The notes under the pieces: model-generated | What the model was told of the DNA's origin: nothing | Database searches by the model: none | What the model saw: the letters and a program-made list of their open reading frames with translations, nothing else | Shown here: in pieces, positions 9,486-17,568 of the stretch | Layout: each line of letters opens with the position of its first letter | Numbering within the stretch: position 1 is the stretch's first letter | Program-made: the position numbers and the translations under genes | Source of the DNA: Sphingobium sp. Cam5-1 | GTDB taxonomy: Bacteria; Pseudomonadota; Alphaproteobacteria; Sphingomonadales; Sphingomonadaceae | Reading direction: 5' to 3' | Assembly: GCF_015693305.1 (NCBI RefSeq) | Contig: NZ_CP065138.1 | Location: 1,240,001-1,304,000 of the forward strand | DNA length: 64,000 nt

Positions 9486-10784
9486 TCAGCGCGAAGCGAA
9501 CTGGCGCGGCTTGGATGCCAGCGCCCAGCGCTGCGGCGCGGCGCCGGGGGCCTTTTCCCGAACGAAGCATTGGCCACGGCGAGCACGAATTGCGCGGCAT
9601 AGCGCCGTCGCTTCCACGCGATCGTCAAAGCCGCTGACCGCGAGGCGGGCATAGCTAACGCCGTTCACGGTAATCTGGCTGGTGAGTACCGGCAACGCGG
9701 CTATCGCACTGTTCCGGCGAGCGATGTCGTACCATTTCTCCTTGGCGATTGCAGCGTTTGAATAAGCGCCAAGTTGGACGACCCACGGGCTGTTCCCATT
9801 GCCATCGAAACGAAGCGCTGGGCGAGCCGCGAGCGGAGCGCGGGCCGCTGTCTGCTGACGGAGCCCTGCGGCCTTTGCCGGAACATGGGATGCTTTCATG
9901 GGCATCGCCGGAGCCACATAAGGCGTAAAGGCGACCGCCTGCTGGACTGGTTCCTGCTGCGTCGCTTCGGGGGCCACCTCTTCGGCACCGGAAACGGCAG
10001 GTGCTTCGGGCACATTTGCCTCTGCCATCTGTACCGGCGCGGCTTCGGTCGTGAGCGCCAGCGCCACGGGCTGGCCCGCGTCGCTGCCATCAACCGCTAT
10101 GCCCATCAGACCGGCAATGCGCTGCTGCGCGAAATCGGGAGCAGCGGTCTGCGCCCACTGGGCGATGCGCTGGTTGGCGGCGAGCGGTTCAAGATCGAGG
10201 CCCGCCATCACGCGCGCATCCTTCCAACGTCCCGCCAACGCATAGGCATAGGCTAGATTTTGGCGCGTCCGCGCGGTGGCCGAGGGATCGTGAATGGCTT
10301 CGGACAGGATGCGGACACCCTCCGCCGCGTCGCCAGCCATCGCCATGGCGAGTCCATAGTCGCTCGCGGGAACGATGTCTGAATTGGTTGCCAGCAGCTC
10401 GCGCGCAGCGTCATTCTTCCCAAGCGCTACCTTCACCAGGGCGAGGCTGACGATGGTGCGCGGATCGCGATTACCAAGGGTCATGGCGTCGCTGAGCGCG
10501 GTTTCAGCGGAGATGAGACGGCCACTCGCAATATAGGCGCGGCCCAGCAACTGGCGATAATTGGCGTCTTGCGGAGCAGCCTTGACCGCCGCCTCTGCCG
10601 CCGCGACTGCGCGAATGCCATCCCGGCTGAGCAGAGCCTTGTCGATGGCCGCTGTCGCACGGCTCGGATCCTCCTTGGCCGCTGCGATGGCAGACGGACG
10701 GAATGCCGCGCCGGTGCAGCCGACCATCGTGGTTCCGACGATCAGCGACGAAAGTGCCGCCTTGGAAAGAGCGCTGCGCTTCAT
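9486..10784 (-). CDS. TPR and SPOR domain lipoprotein
   Basis: A 432-residue probable lipoprotein; the N-terminus MKRSALSK...TMVGC ends in a plausible lipobox cysteine near residue 23. Residues about 40-200 form tetratricopeptide-like helices (RQLLGRAYIASGRLISAETALSDAM and similar). An Ala/Pro/Glu-rich linker follows. A C-terminal SPOR domain (PWVVQLGAYSNAAIAKEKW to CRAIRARRGQCFV) is of the type that binds denuded septal peptidoglycan. I chose the ATG at 10784 because AAGGA precedes it and it begins the signal peptide; the frame is open another 46 codons upstream. It is the last gene of a parA-RHH-SPOR operon, 13 bp after the RHH gene. Function is inferred from domains. Confidence 0.85.
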   Translation of the reverse strand: MKRSALSKAALSSLIVGTTMVGCTGAAFRPSAIAAAKEDPSRATAAIDKALLSRDGIRAVAAAEAAVKAAPQDANYRQLLGRAYIASGRLISAETALSDAMTLGNRDPRTIVSLALVKVALGKNDAARELLATNSDIVPASDYGLAMAMAGDAAEGVRILSEAIHDPSATARTRQNLAYAYALAGRWKDARVMAGLDLEPLAANQRIAQWAQTAAPDFAQQRIAGLMGIAVDGSDAGQPVALALTTEAAPVQMAEANVPEAPAVSGAEEVAPEATQQEPVQQAVAFTPYVAPAMPMKASHVPAKAAGLRQQTAARAPLAARPALRFDGNGNSPWVVQLGAYSNAAIAKEKWYDIARRNSAIAALPVLTSQITVNGVSYARLAVSGFDDRVEATALCRAIRARRGQCFVREKAPGAAPQRWALASKPRQFASR

Positions 10785-10797
10785 GGCTTGATCCTTC

Positions 10798-11316
10798 TTA
10801 CTCTGCTTCGTCGCGCGGCAGTTGCTGCGCGAGCCGGTCGATTTCCGGCAGGCTGGCGAGGAAAATATCGAGTGCTTCGGTGACCATCTGTTGGGCAGAA
10901 CGGCCCGCGACGGCGCTTGCAAGGCGAAGCTTCAGATGCCGATCCGCGTCCAGCCGCAGCGTGAAGGCGGCCTTGCGGCCCTTGGTTCCGGTACGGATGG
11001 CGGGAGCGATCGTCTTGACCGCTTCTTCCATACGCTCGGCCAATTCCTCTCGCTCGACAACGACGGAAGGGATGGGCGCGGCGACCGGCGGCAGCGTCAT
11101 CGGGGTAAGCCCGACAACGGCGCGAGGCTCGGCAGGGACGGGCTCAGGCTCGGTTACGTCGAAACCCATGTCGTTCCAGCCCAGATCGTCCTGCAGCAGC
11201 GCCGCCGTTGCCTGATGGCCAAAGCCCATTATGGGGCGGCGCATGGCGGGCTGAGCAGCGCCCTTGCGAGCGAGAAGTCCGGAGGTCAGCGAAGCGAGTG
11301 GCTTGGGTTCGGCCAT
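10798..11316 (-). CDS. Ribbon-helix-helix-like protein next to ParA
   Basis: A 172-residue protein with a long, variable, Pro-rich N-terminal half and a conserved-looking C-terminal stretch (about 115-165). That stretch (KAAFTLRLDADRHLKL, then helices with SAQQMVTEALDIFL) reads as one strand and two helices of a ribbon-helix-helix DNA-binding domain. Because it lies 16 bp after an orphan ParA-type ATPase, it may be the ParA activator or cargo adaptor, like ParG-type or ParB-like partners. No specific family name can be given with confidence. The operon continues into a SPOR lipoprotein. Confidence 0.7.
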   Translation of the reverse strand: MAEPKPLASLTSGLLARKGAAQPAMRRPIMGFGHQATAALLQDDLGWNDMGFDVTEPEPVPAEPRAVVGLTPMTLPPVAAPIPSVVVEREELAERMEEAVKTIAPAIRTGTKGRKAAFTLRLDADRHLKLRLASAVAGRSAQQMVTEALDIFLASLPEIDRLAQQLPRDEAE

Positions 11317-11332
11317 GATGTCTTCCCTCCCT

Positions 11333-12055
11333 TTACTGGCCTACGACGCGGCGGCCAAAGCCACCCGTCGCCGGACGAACCGCACCGCTGGTGCCCGCCG
11401 TGCCGTTGGGCACCGAGAAGACCGTGCGACGGAAATTCTTTTCCAGACGGTCGGAGACATAGCTCCACAATTGCGTGACCTCGCCTGCCGAACGGCCGTT
11501 GGGATCAACCTCCATCACCGTGCGGCCGTCGATCATCGACGCGGCGAAATCGGTGCGGTGATGCAGTGTAACGGGCGCAACAGTGCCATGCTGGGAAAGT
11601 GCCACGGCGGCTTCCGATGTGATCCGCGCCTTGGGCGTAGCGGCGTTGACCACGAAGATCAGCGGCTTGCCTGCCCGTTCACACAAGTCCACCGTCGCAC
11701 CCACTGCGCGCAGGTCATGAGGGCTGGGACGGGTCGGCACGACGATCAGTTCGGCCACGGAAATGACGCTTTGAATGGCCATGGTAATCGCCGGGGGCGT
11801 ATCGATCACGGCAAGCTTGAAGCCCTGCTGACGGAGGATTTCAAGGTCGGCTGCAAGACGCGCGACCGTCGTCTGGGCGAAGGCGGGAAATTCAGCCTCT
11901 CGTTCATTCCACCAGTCGGCAAGGGACCCCTGAGGATCGATGTCGATCAGGACGACGGGGCCAGCGCCTGCCCTTTGCGCCTGAACGGCCAAGTGACCAG
12001 ACAAGGTGGTCTTCCCCGATCCGCCTTTTTGCGATGCCAATGCGAGTATGCGCAC
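11333..12055 (-). CDS. Orphan ParA/MinD-family ATPase
   Basis: A 240-residue deviant-Walker ATPase of the ParA family, which places DNA or protein cargo by ATP-dependent patterning on the nucleoid. The signature KGGSGKTT (residues 10-17) has both the signature and the P-loop lysines. IDIDPQGS and VIDTPP (Walker A' and B) are intact. There is no N-terminal helix-turn-helix as in plasmid ParA and no parB next to it, so it is not the chromosomal parAB. I prefer the GTG at 12055, which starts directly at VRILALASQ as the family does; an ATG at 12106 would add 17 unusual residues and run into the promoter region. It heads the operon with the RHH and SPOR genes. Confidence 0.88.
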   Translation of the reverse strand: MRILALASQKGGSGKTTLSGHLAVQAQRAGAGPVVLIDIDPQGSLADWWNEREAEFPAFAQTTVARLAADLEILRQQGFKLAVIDTPPAITMAIQSVISVAELIVVPTRPSPHDLRAVGATVDLCERAGKPLIFVVNAATPKARITSEAAVALSQHGTVAPVTLHHRTDFAASMIDGRTVMEVDPNGRSAGEVTQLWSYVSDRLEKNFRRTVFSVPNGTAGTSGAVRPATGGFGRRVVGQ

Positions 12056-12106
12056 GCGCGTTTCCCCCAGAAAATCCAATTGCCTATTGGACTGCCATGG
12101 CGGCAC

Positions 12107-12122
12107 CTAAAAATTGGTTAAC
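12107..12122 (+). promoter_or_regulatory. CtrA-like box 1 in the ParA/SPOR divergent promoter
   Basis: CTAA-N7-TTAAC at 12107-12122 matches the alphaproteobacterial CtrA recognition sequence TTAA-N7-TTAAC in all but one base. It is 52 bp before the parA GTG. A second box of the same form lies 68 bp away. Confidence 0.55.
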
Positions 12123-12126
12123 TTCG

Positions 12127-12165
12127 GCGCATCCTTCAAAAGGAAGCATGGTATGAAGAATGCGC
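12127..12165. promoter_or_regulatory. Inverted repeat between the two CtrA-like boxes
   Basis: GCGCATCCTTC (12127-12137) and GAAGAATGCGC (12155-12165) are inverted with one mismatch and a 17-bp spacer. They lie exactly between the two CtrA-like boxes. This could be an operator for another regulator, possibly the RHH protein itself, or a transcript hairpin. Confidence 0.4.
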
Positions 12166-12174
12166 CTTCTAATG

Positions 12175-12190
12175 CTAAGTGAGCGTTAAC
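12175..12190 (+). promoter_or_regulatory. CtrA-like box 2 in the ParA/SPOR divergent promoter
   Basis: CTAA-N7-TTAAC at 12175-12190, the same variant and orientation as box 1, about 50 bp before the Sel1/SPOR start. Two such close matches within 84 bp of a GC-rich intergenic region favour a real binding region. Confidence 0.55.
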
Positions 12191-12241
12191 CTTGTTCGCT
12201 CATAGGCGGGGGCTACGCTGTTCTTTCAGGAGCACATGCAC

Positions 12242-13282
12242 ATGAAGTACATCTGGGGCATATTGGCCGCCGCAACGATGATGAGTCTGGCGCCGCCTGC
12301 CCTTGCCGATGTCAAAGCCGGGGTCGATGCCTGGCAGCAGGGTGATTATGAAAAAGCCGTAAGTGTCTGGCGGCCGCTTGCGCAGGCAGGCGATCCTGAT
12401 GCGCAATTCAACATGGGTCAGGCGAACAAGCTTGGACGCGGTGTCAAAGCCGACATGGCCGTCGCACTTGATTGGTATCGGAAAGCCGCTGCACAAGGTC
12501 ACGTTCGGGCAGAGGACAATCTTGGGCTGCTGATGTTTCAGCAGGGCGAGCGGGCTAGCGCCCTCCCCTATCTTCAGCGATCGGCGGCCCGCGGCGAACC
12601 CCGCGCCCAATATATCGTTGGCACCGCCCTTTTTAACGGAGATCTGACGACCAAGAATTGGCCCCGCGCCTATGCCTTGATGAGCCGGGCGGCGGCGGCG
12701 GGCCTGGCGCAGGCGACGGCCAGTTTGAAGCAAATGGATAAATATATCCCTGATGATCAACGCCAGCAGGGGCTCGCGCTGGCGAGGGAGATGGGCCAGA
12801 ATGAGGTGGCGGCGCTGGCGGAAGCCAATGGCCGCCTGTCCACCATGCCCGTTCTGCGCGAAGAAGCGCCGTCGATGGCGAGCGCTGATCTGCGACCCGC
12901 GCGCGCTCCGGAAAAGCCTGCGCCCGCCAAGCCATTACCAAAGCCGAAATCTGAGGCACCCAAGGCCGCCGTGGCCACCGCCCAAACGCCGAAACCAGTC
13001 GTTGAAAAGGCGAAGGCCAACAAGACGCCAGAGCCCAAGGTAGCTGCCAGCGGACCCTGGCGCGTACAGCTAGGGGCATTTAGCGAAGAAGCCCGCGCGC
13101 GCGCGCTTTGGACCAGTCTGCGCGGCAAAGTGGCTGGCCTGTCGGCCTATCAGCTTTTTCTGGTGAAAGGCGGCGCCATGACCAGGTTGCAGGCTGGGCC
13201 GTTGGCAAACAGCGCGGAAGCGTCTCGGCTTTGCAGTGCCATCAAGGCGGCTGGTGCCGATTGCATGCCCCGGAAAATGTGA
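12242..13282 (+). CDS. Sel1-repeat and SPOR domain periplasmic protein
   Basis: A 346-residue exported protein. The signal peptide ends at ALAD near residue 23. Sel1-type repeats (AQAGDPDAQFNMGQANKLGRGV, WYRKAAAQGHVRAEDNLG, SAARGEPRAQYIVG) cover about 45-165. A Lys/Pro/Ala-rich linker leads to a C-terminal SPOR domain (WRVQLGAFSEEARARALW to AIKAAGADC). Sel1/SPOR proteins usually bind peptidoglycan at division sites. The ATG at 12242 is preferred over 12236 because the AGGAG then has a normal nine-base spacing. It is divergent from the parA operon, which also ends in a SPOR protein, and shares its promoter region. Confidence 0.86.
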   Translation: MKYIWGILAAATMMSLAPPALADVKAGVDAWQQGDYEKAVSVWRPLAQAGDPDAQFNMGQANKLGRGVKADMAVALDWYRKAAAQGHVRAEDNLGLLMFQQGERASALPYLQRSAARGEPRAQYIVGTALFNGDLTTKNWPRAYALMSRAAAAGLAQATASLKQMDKYIPDDQRQQGLALAREMGQNEVAALAEANGRLSTMPVLREEAPSMASADLRPARAPEKPAPAKPLPKPKSEAPKAAVATAQTPKPVVEKAKANKTPEPKVAASGPWRVQLGAFSEEARARALWTSLRGKVAGLSAYQLFLVKGGAMTRLQAGPLANSAEASRLCSAIKAAGADCMPRKM

Positions 13283-13355
13283 CGAGGCGTAATACTGGCT
13301 CTTGGAAGTCCGGGATCGGCGCGCGATAACGGCCATATCCGATATGGAGCGCGCC

Positions 13356-14375
13356 ATGACCGTCGATAGCGAGCAGGGAAATGTAACAGCGCTGGTCAGG
13401 GCCACGCTGGGCCATTGTGCTGCGGAGCAAGTGCTTGCTGCGCTTTCGATCGCACCGGCTTTGCTCGTGGAGACTGGCCCCTATGTCTCTCGGGCAACAC
13501 TTGCCATGGCCTTGAACGTCATTCTTTTTCACGGGCTCTTGCAACGGGTTCCGAGCGGCGCTGCCTATGTGGCTGACAGGCTGGCCAGCGGTGGCAAGGT
13601 GGTGTTCGATCATGGAGCACTGAGAACGATCCGCCTGCCCCAAGGCCCCACGGGCGCTTTGCCCGGCGGAGAGGACGCCTTCACCCGTATCCTAAAGCCA
13701 CTGGGCTACACGCTGGCGGGGGTTTATCCTCTGGACCGGCTAAAGATGACGGGGCGCGCCTATGCCCATGCCGATGCTCCCCACGACATTCCTCAATTCT
13801 TCGTTTCGGAATTGCATGTCGATCGGTTTGATGCCGAGTTTGGCGTAGTCGCGGCCCGCGTTTTTGGCACGTCGCGCGATCCGATCAATCCGGAAACGCT
13901 GGCAGTATTGCGCGCCTATGAAGCGGGACGGCTTGTCCCCTTCGAACATGCGCTGATCGCCTTGCCGGTCCTGGTGTCGGCTTTCGATCGGCAGCATGAT
14001 CCTGCCACGTTGGAGGACTATGAACTGTTACTGTCGCGGTCGCCTGAAGCCGCGTGGATCGCGACGGAGGGTAACGCCTTCAACCATGCCACCGACCGGG
14101 TGGCCGATGTCGCGGCCTTGGCCCAGCGGCTGAAAGCTGAAGGATGGCCGATCAAGGATGAGGTCGAAATTTCCCGCAATGGCCGCGTGAAGCAGACCGC
14201 CCTTCGCGCAGACCCGGTCGAACGGCTATTTGCCGGAAACAAGGTGAGACAAGTACCCGGCTCTTTCTACGAATTTATCAGTCGGGATGTCGATCCCGCA
14301 AGCGGGTTGCTTGACCTGTCATTCGACGCGGGGAACGCGACCGGAATTTTCGCGATGACGAGCGCCAACGGTTGA
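13356..14375 (+). CDS. DUF1338 family protein, 2-oxoadipate dioxygenase/decarboxylase-like
   Basis: A 339-residue member of the DUF1338 family, which includes the iron-dependent 2-oxoadipate dioxygenase/decarboxylase HglS (lysine breakdown, making D-2-hydroxyglutarate). Family blocks are visible: WIATEGNAFNHATDRV with a likely metal-binding His, KQTALRADPVERLF, and the characteristic VPGSFYEFISR. I chose the ATG at 13356 because GGAG lies six bases before it; two upstream ATG codons lack a ribosome site. No other lysine-catabolism gene is nearby, so the exact substrate is inferred only from the family. Confidence 0.8.
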   Translation: MTVDSEQGNVTALVRATLGHCAAEQVLAALSIAPALLVETGPYVSRATLAMALNVILFHGLLQRVPSGAAYVADRLASGGKVVFDHGALRTIRLPQGPTGALPGGEDAFTRILKPLGYTLAGVYPLDRLKMTGRAYAHADAPHDIPQFFVSELHVDRFDAEFGVVAARVFGTSRDPINPETLAVLRAYEAGRLVPFEHALIALPVLVSAFDRQHDPATLEDYELLLSRSPEAAWIATEGNAFNHATDRVADVAALAQRLKAEGWPIKDEVEISRNGRVKQTALRADPVERLFAGNKVRQVPGSFYEFISRDVDPASGLLDLSFDAGNATGIFAMTSANG

Positions 14376-14446
14376 GGTCCTTTAACGGCTTGATCATGGG
14401 AGCGGCATAAGGCAACGGCTTTCCCGATCATTCGCGGAGGCTCCCT

Positions 14447-15313
14447 TTGAACAATCCGGTTATCCCATCATGGGTGCTGACACTTGTCTGCTCCGACCGT
14501 GTGGGAATCGTTGCAGCGGTTAGCCAGTTCCTGGCGGAACGGGGATGCTTCATCACGGACAGCCAGCAATATGCCGACAGGGAAGCGGGGCGCTTCTTCA
14601 TGCGAGTGGCCTTTGAAGCGACCGATGGCCGGATCGCGGATACCGAGCAACTGCGAGGCGAGTTCGATGCTGTAGGCGCGCGCTTCGGCATGGACTGGCG
14701 TATCACCACCGCGCAGGAAAAGCCGCGGATGCTGCTCGCCGTTTCCAAGGGCTCGCACTGTCTGGCCGACCTTCTGCACCGTTGGCAGACAGGGACGTTG
14801 GCCATCGACATCATGGGGGTCGTGTCGAACCATCCCGACATGCGCCGGATTACCGAATGGCATGGCATCCCCTATCATGAGCTTCCGCCAAACGGAGATA
14901 AGGCAACGCAGGAAGCCGCTTTGCTGGACGTTTTCAGCCGATCACGATCGGATTATCTGATCCTCGCACGCTACATGCAGGTGTTGTCCGAAAGCCTCGT
15001 GGAGCAGCTCGAAGGTCGTTGCGTCAATATCCATCACAGCTTCCTGCCGGGGTTCAAGGGCGCGCGGCCCTACCACCGGGCGCATGAGCGCGGCGTCAAA
15101 CTGATCGGCGCGACGGCGCATTTCGTAACCGCCGACCTCGATGAAGGGCCGATCATCGAACAGGCCGTAGAGCGCGTCGACCATCGTGCCACGGCCGAAG
15201 ACATGATCCGCATCGGCCGCGACATCGAGGCGCAGGTTCTGGCGCGGGCGGTCGGCTGGATCGCTGACCGCCGGGTACTCCTGAACGGCGGAAAGACCGT
15301 CGTTTTCCGCTGA
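14447..15313 (+). CDS. purU: Formyltetrahydrofolate deformylase
   Basis: A 288-residue PurU, which hydrolyses 10-formyl-THF to THF and formate and balances one-carbon units. The N-terminal ACT domain (residues 9-90, TLVCSDRVGIVAAVSQFL) is regulatory. The C-terminal formyltransferase-like domain contains the catalytic Asn and His (VNIHHSFLPGFKGARPYHRA) and Asp (GATAHFVTADLDEGPII). The start is TTG at 14447, supported by GGAGG six bases upstream and by the lack of any ATG before the ACT domain. The stop is immediately adjacent to a small convergent gene. Confidence 0.95.
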   Translation: MNNPVIPSWVLTLVCSDRVGIVAAVSQFLAERGCFITDSQQYADREAGRFFMRVAFEATDGRIADTEQLRGEFDAVGARFGMDWRITTAQEKPRMLLAVSKGSHCLADLLHRWQTGTLAIDIMGVVSNHPDMRRITEWHGIPYHELPPNGDKATQEAALLDVFSRSRSDYLILARYMQVLSESLVEQLEGRCVNIHHSFLPGFKGARPYHRAHERGVKLIGATAHFVTADLDEGPIIEQAVERVDHRATAEDMIRIGRDIEAQVLARAVGWIADRRVLLNGGKTVVFR

Positions 15314-15466
15314 TCAGATGCCGAGTTTCGCCCAAAAATCTTCGGGCGCGATCACGGCATCAGCTGTGGCTCTGGGCTTCCGCGACCAGGATGAGTGTGG
15401 GATGTAGATGTCGCGCCCTGTGTCGCGAGGGCGTTTGCGGCGTGCAAGAATGGGTCGAGGGCTCAT
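15314..15466 (-). CDS. Small 50-residue basic protein, convergent with purU
   Basis: An open frame of 50 codons starting MSPRPILARRKRPRD and ending PEDFWAKLGI, with stop TCA (on the plus strand) at 15314 immediately after the purU stop. AAGGAG lies six bases before the ATG. The N-terminal half is Arg-rich and the C-terminal half resembles a small folded or degron-like tail. Ribosome site, compactness and position favour a real gene. I do not recognise the family. Confidence 0.6.
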   Translation of the reverse strand: MSPRPILARRKRPRDTGRDIYIPHSSWSRKPRATADAVIAPEDFWAKLGI

Positions 15467-15858
15467 CGTCTTCTCCTTATGCGGAGGAACACGAAACCTT
15501 GCGTGGTCGCATGGGGGCCGTGCGCTTTAGCCGTTGTTGACGCGGAGCAAGCTGTCATCCTTCAAAAGCCGCGGAGCCTTAAGCTCAAGGCTTTTCTACA
15601 AGGCCGCTTTTGAAAGGAAACATAGCTTTGCTTTAACGGCAGCCACTTACGCTTGCCGCCGTTGCCGTGGTTCGGTCAAAATAGAATGTCGTAAATAAAC
15701 CAGCCCACAATGAGGAAACTGGTGACGACACATATCCGATCGCCATAGATATCAATTCGCGACATCGCTGACATCCTTCCGCACGCGGCGATCTTTGTCG
15801 CCTGCATGGACAGGATAACGCATCAAAGCAAGAAAGGGAACAAAAAGTGCGGCGCCGG
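15467..15858. other. 392-bp intergenic region
   Basis: Apart from the possible 29-residue membrane ORF (15676-15765), this gap holds only short imperfect hairpins, such as the one around 15572-15610. No tRNA, promoter pair or repeat could be defended. Confidence 0.5.
15676..15765 (-). CDS. Possible 29-residue single-span membrane peptide
   Basis: A 29-codon frame (start MSRIDIYGDR) has an uninterrupted hydrophobic stretch (ICVVTSFLIVGWFIYDILF) long enough to span the membrane once. GGAAGG sits at a good spacing before the ATG at 15765; another ATG nine bases upstream is in frame. Small membrane peptides of this form are common, but no family is recognised and chance cannot be excluded. Confidence 0.35.
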   Translation of the reverse strand: MSRIDIYGDRICVVTSFLIVGWFIYDILF

Positions 15859-16071
15859 TCAGGCCGTGACCAAGCCGCGATGACGCAGGAACGACTGGGT
15901 CGCCTCAACAGGACCCCGATAGGCCTCCTGAAACTCAGCGCTCCAATATTTAAGGTCGTCAAGATCGATACGTGCGCCCGAAACCGCACAAAGGACGAAC
16001 TGGCCCGGGCGCACTATGTCGAAATGTGGCGTGTGATATTCCAGCACCGCCAACCCCTGAATCTCCGCCAT
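15859..16071 (-). CDS. DUF2093 domain protein
   Basis: A 70-residue protein of the DUF2093 family, found in Alphaproteobacteria and of unknown function. The conserved core FVLCAVSGARIDLDDLKYW followed by QEAY is intact. Its ATG overlaps the stop of the flavin oxidoreductase gene (TGATG), so it is translated from the same message. A single Cys in LCAV and the aromatic residues are the only features suggesting a function. Confidence 0.85.
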   Translation of the reverse strand: MAEIQGLAVLEYHTPHFDIVRPGQFVLCAVSGARIDLDDLKYWSAEFQEAYRGPVEATQSFLRHRGLVTA

Positions 16072-17474
16072 CAGTCGCCCGTCAAAATGCGGTCTACGAG
16101 CTGCTTCACCGTCGGCACGAAACCGTTGGAATAGAAGGGATCCTGCTTGAACTTGTAAGCGCCGTGTCCGGCGAACAGCAGGTTCTTGTCCAGGTCCCCG
16201 CCATGCACCGCCTCTTGCAAGGATTTCTGGATGCAGAAGCTCCTTGGATCGGCGAGGCGGCCGGTGGAGTTCGTCTCACTGTCCATCCAGCTTGAGAATG
16301 CGCACTGGCTGAGACAGCCCATGCAGTCGGTCTGATCCTTACGGATCTCCGCCCGTTCCTCTTCGGTGACGAATACCAGCGTGTTGTCGGGCGTCTTGAG
16401 AGCGGAGGTGAGGCCCTGCCCCACCCACTCGCGCGCGCGCAGCAGGTCGCCGCGCGTTACCCAGAAATTCTTGCCCTTCACGCCTGCATCAAGCTGATGC
16501 GTGTGATCGCCAGCCTGTTCCGTGCTGAACGGGATCTGGCGTTCCGACCGCGCCTCAAGCTGGCGCAGGAAGGGGTTGCGGATCGCCGAGCTGTAGAAGC
16601 CGGTCGGCGAGAAGCGATGAAGCAGCACATCGCCCGGTTCCAGCTGGGTCAGGCGTTCCTTCCAAAGCTGAGGAATGGGGCTTTCCTGCGTCAGAAGCGG
16701 GCGTGTGCCGAACTGGAACGCGATGGTGCCGAGTTCCGGATTGTCGATCCAGTCGTTCCAGTCCTTGAGGTGCCAGACCCCGCCCGCCATGACGATCGGC
16801 ACTTCATCGGAAATGCCGCCTTCGCGCATGGTTTCCCGAAGCGCCTTGACGCGCGGATACGGGTCCTGAGGCTCCCGCGGATCCTCGGCATTGGACAGGC
16901 CGTTATGACCGCCCGCCAGCCACGGGTCCTCATACACCACGGCCGCCAGCCATTCGGACGCCTTTGAATAGGCGCGCTTCCACAGGGCGCGAAAAGCACG
17001 GCCGGAACTGACGATCGGGAGGTAGTTCACGCCATAGGAAGCCGCGATTTCGCTGAGCTTATAGGGCATGCCAGCGCCGCAAGTGACGCCTGCCACCATG
17101 CCTCTGGTCTTTTCCAGAACGCCGTGCAGAACCCGCTGCGCGCCGCCCATTTCCCAAAGGATGTTGATGTTGATCGCGCCTTTGCCGCCAGCGATTTCGA
17201 AGGCGCGCTTCACCTGTTCGACCGCGCCGTCGATAGCATAGGCAACCAATTCTTCATGACGATCGCGGCGGGTACGGCCATGGTAGATCTGGGGAATGAC
17301 ATTGCCCATACTGTCATAGCTGTCGGCATTGACGGCCGACACGGTGCCGATGCCGCCCGCAGCGGCCCATGCACCGGAACTGGCGTGATTGGAGACGGCC
17401 ACGCCTTTCCCGCCCTCGACAAGCGGCCATACTTCACGACCACCATAGATGATGGGCTTCAAACCCTTGAACAA
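16071..17474 (-). CDS. Nitronate monooxygenase-like flavoprotein with C-terminal Cys cluster
   Basis: A 467-residue FMN-dependent oxidoreductase of the nitronate monooxygenase/YrpB family (2-nitropropane dioxygenase fold). The N-terminal TIM barrel includes VSNHASSGAWAAAGGIGTVS, GVTCGAGMPYKL, and the phosphate-binding VIMAGGVWHLKDW. It is about 100 residues longer than common members. The extension carries DCMGCLSQC and a further FC, a spacing that could bind a 4Fe-4S cluster or zinc. It is followed directly by DUF2093. Substrate is unknown; nitronate oxidation is only the family default. Confidence 0.83.
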   Translation of the reverse strand: MFKGLKPIIYGGREVWPLVEGGKGVAVSNHASSGAWAAAGGIGTVSAVNADSYDSMGNVIPQIYHGRTRRDRHEELVAYAIDGAVEQVKRAFEIAGGKGAININILWEMGGAQRVLHGVLEKTRGMVAGVTCGAGMPYKLSEIAASYGVNYLPIVSSGRAFRALWKRAYSKASEWLAAVVYEDPWLAGGHNGLSNAEDPREPQDPYPRVKALRETMREGGISDEVPIVMAGGVWHLKDWNDWIDNPELGTIAFQFGTRPLLTQESPIPQLWKERLTQLEPGDVLLHRFSPTGFYSSAIRNPFLRQLEARSERQIPFSTEQAGDHTHQLDAGVKGKNFWVTRGDLLRAREWVGQGLTSALKTPDNTLVFVTEEERAEIRKDQTDCMGCLSQCAFSSWMDSETNSTGRLADPRSFCIQKSLQEAVHGGDLDKNLLFAGHGAYKFKQDPFYSNGFVPTVKQLVDRILTGD

Positions 17475-17568
17475 CCTAATCTCCCGCGCAACAGCTGCTG
17501 GGTCACCCGCCGACTAAGGGCCGCTCTATAGCAGCTTTCACGACTGATGACGAATTTACGGCCGCGCC

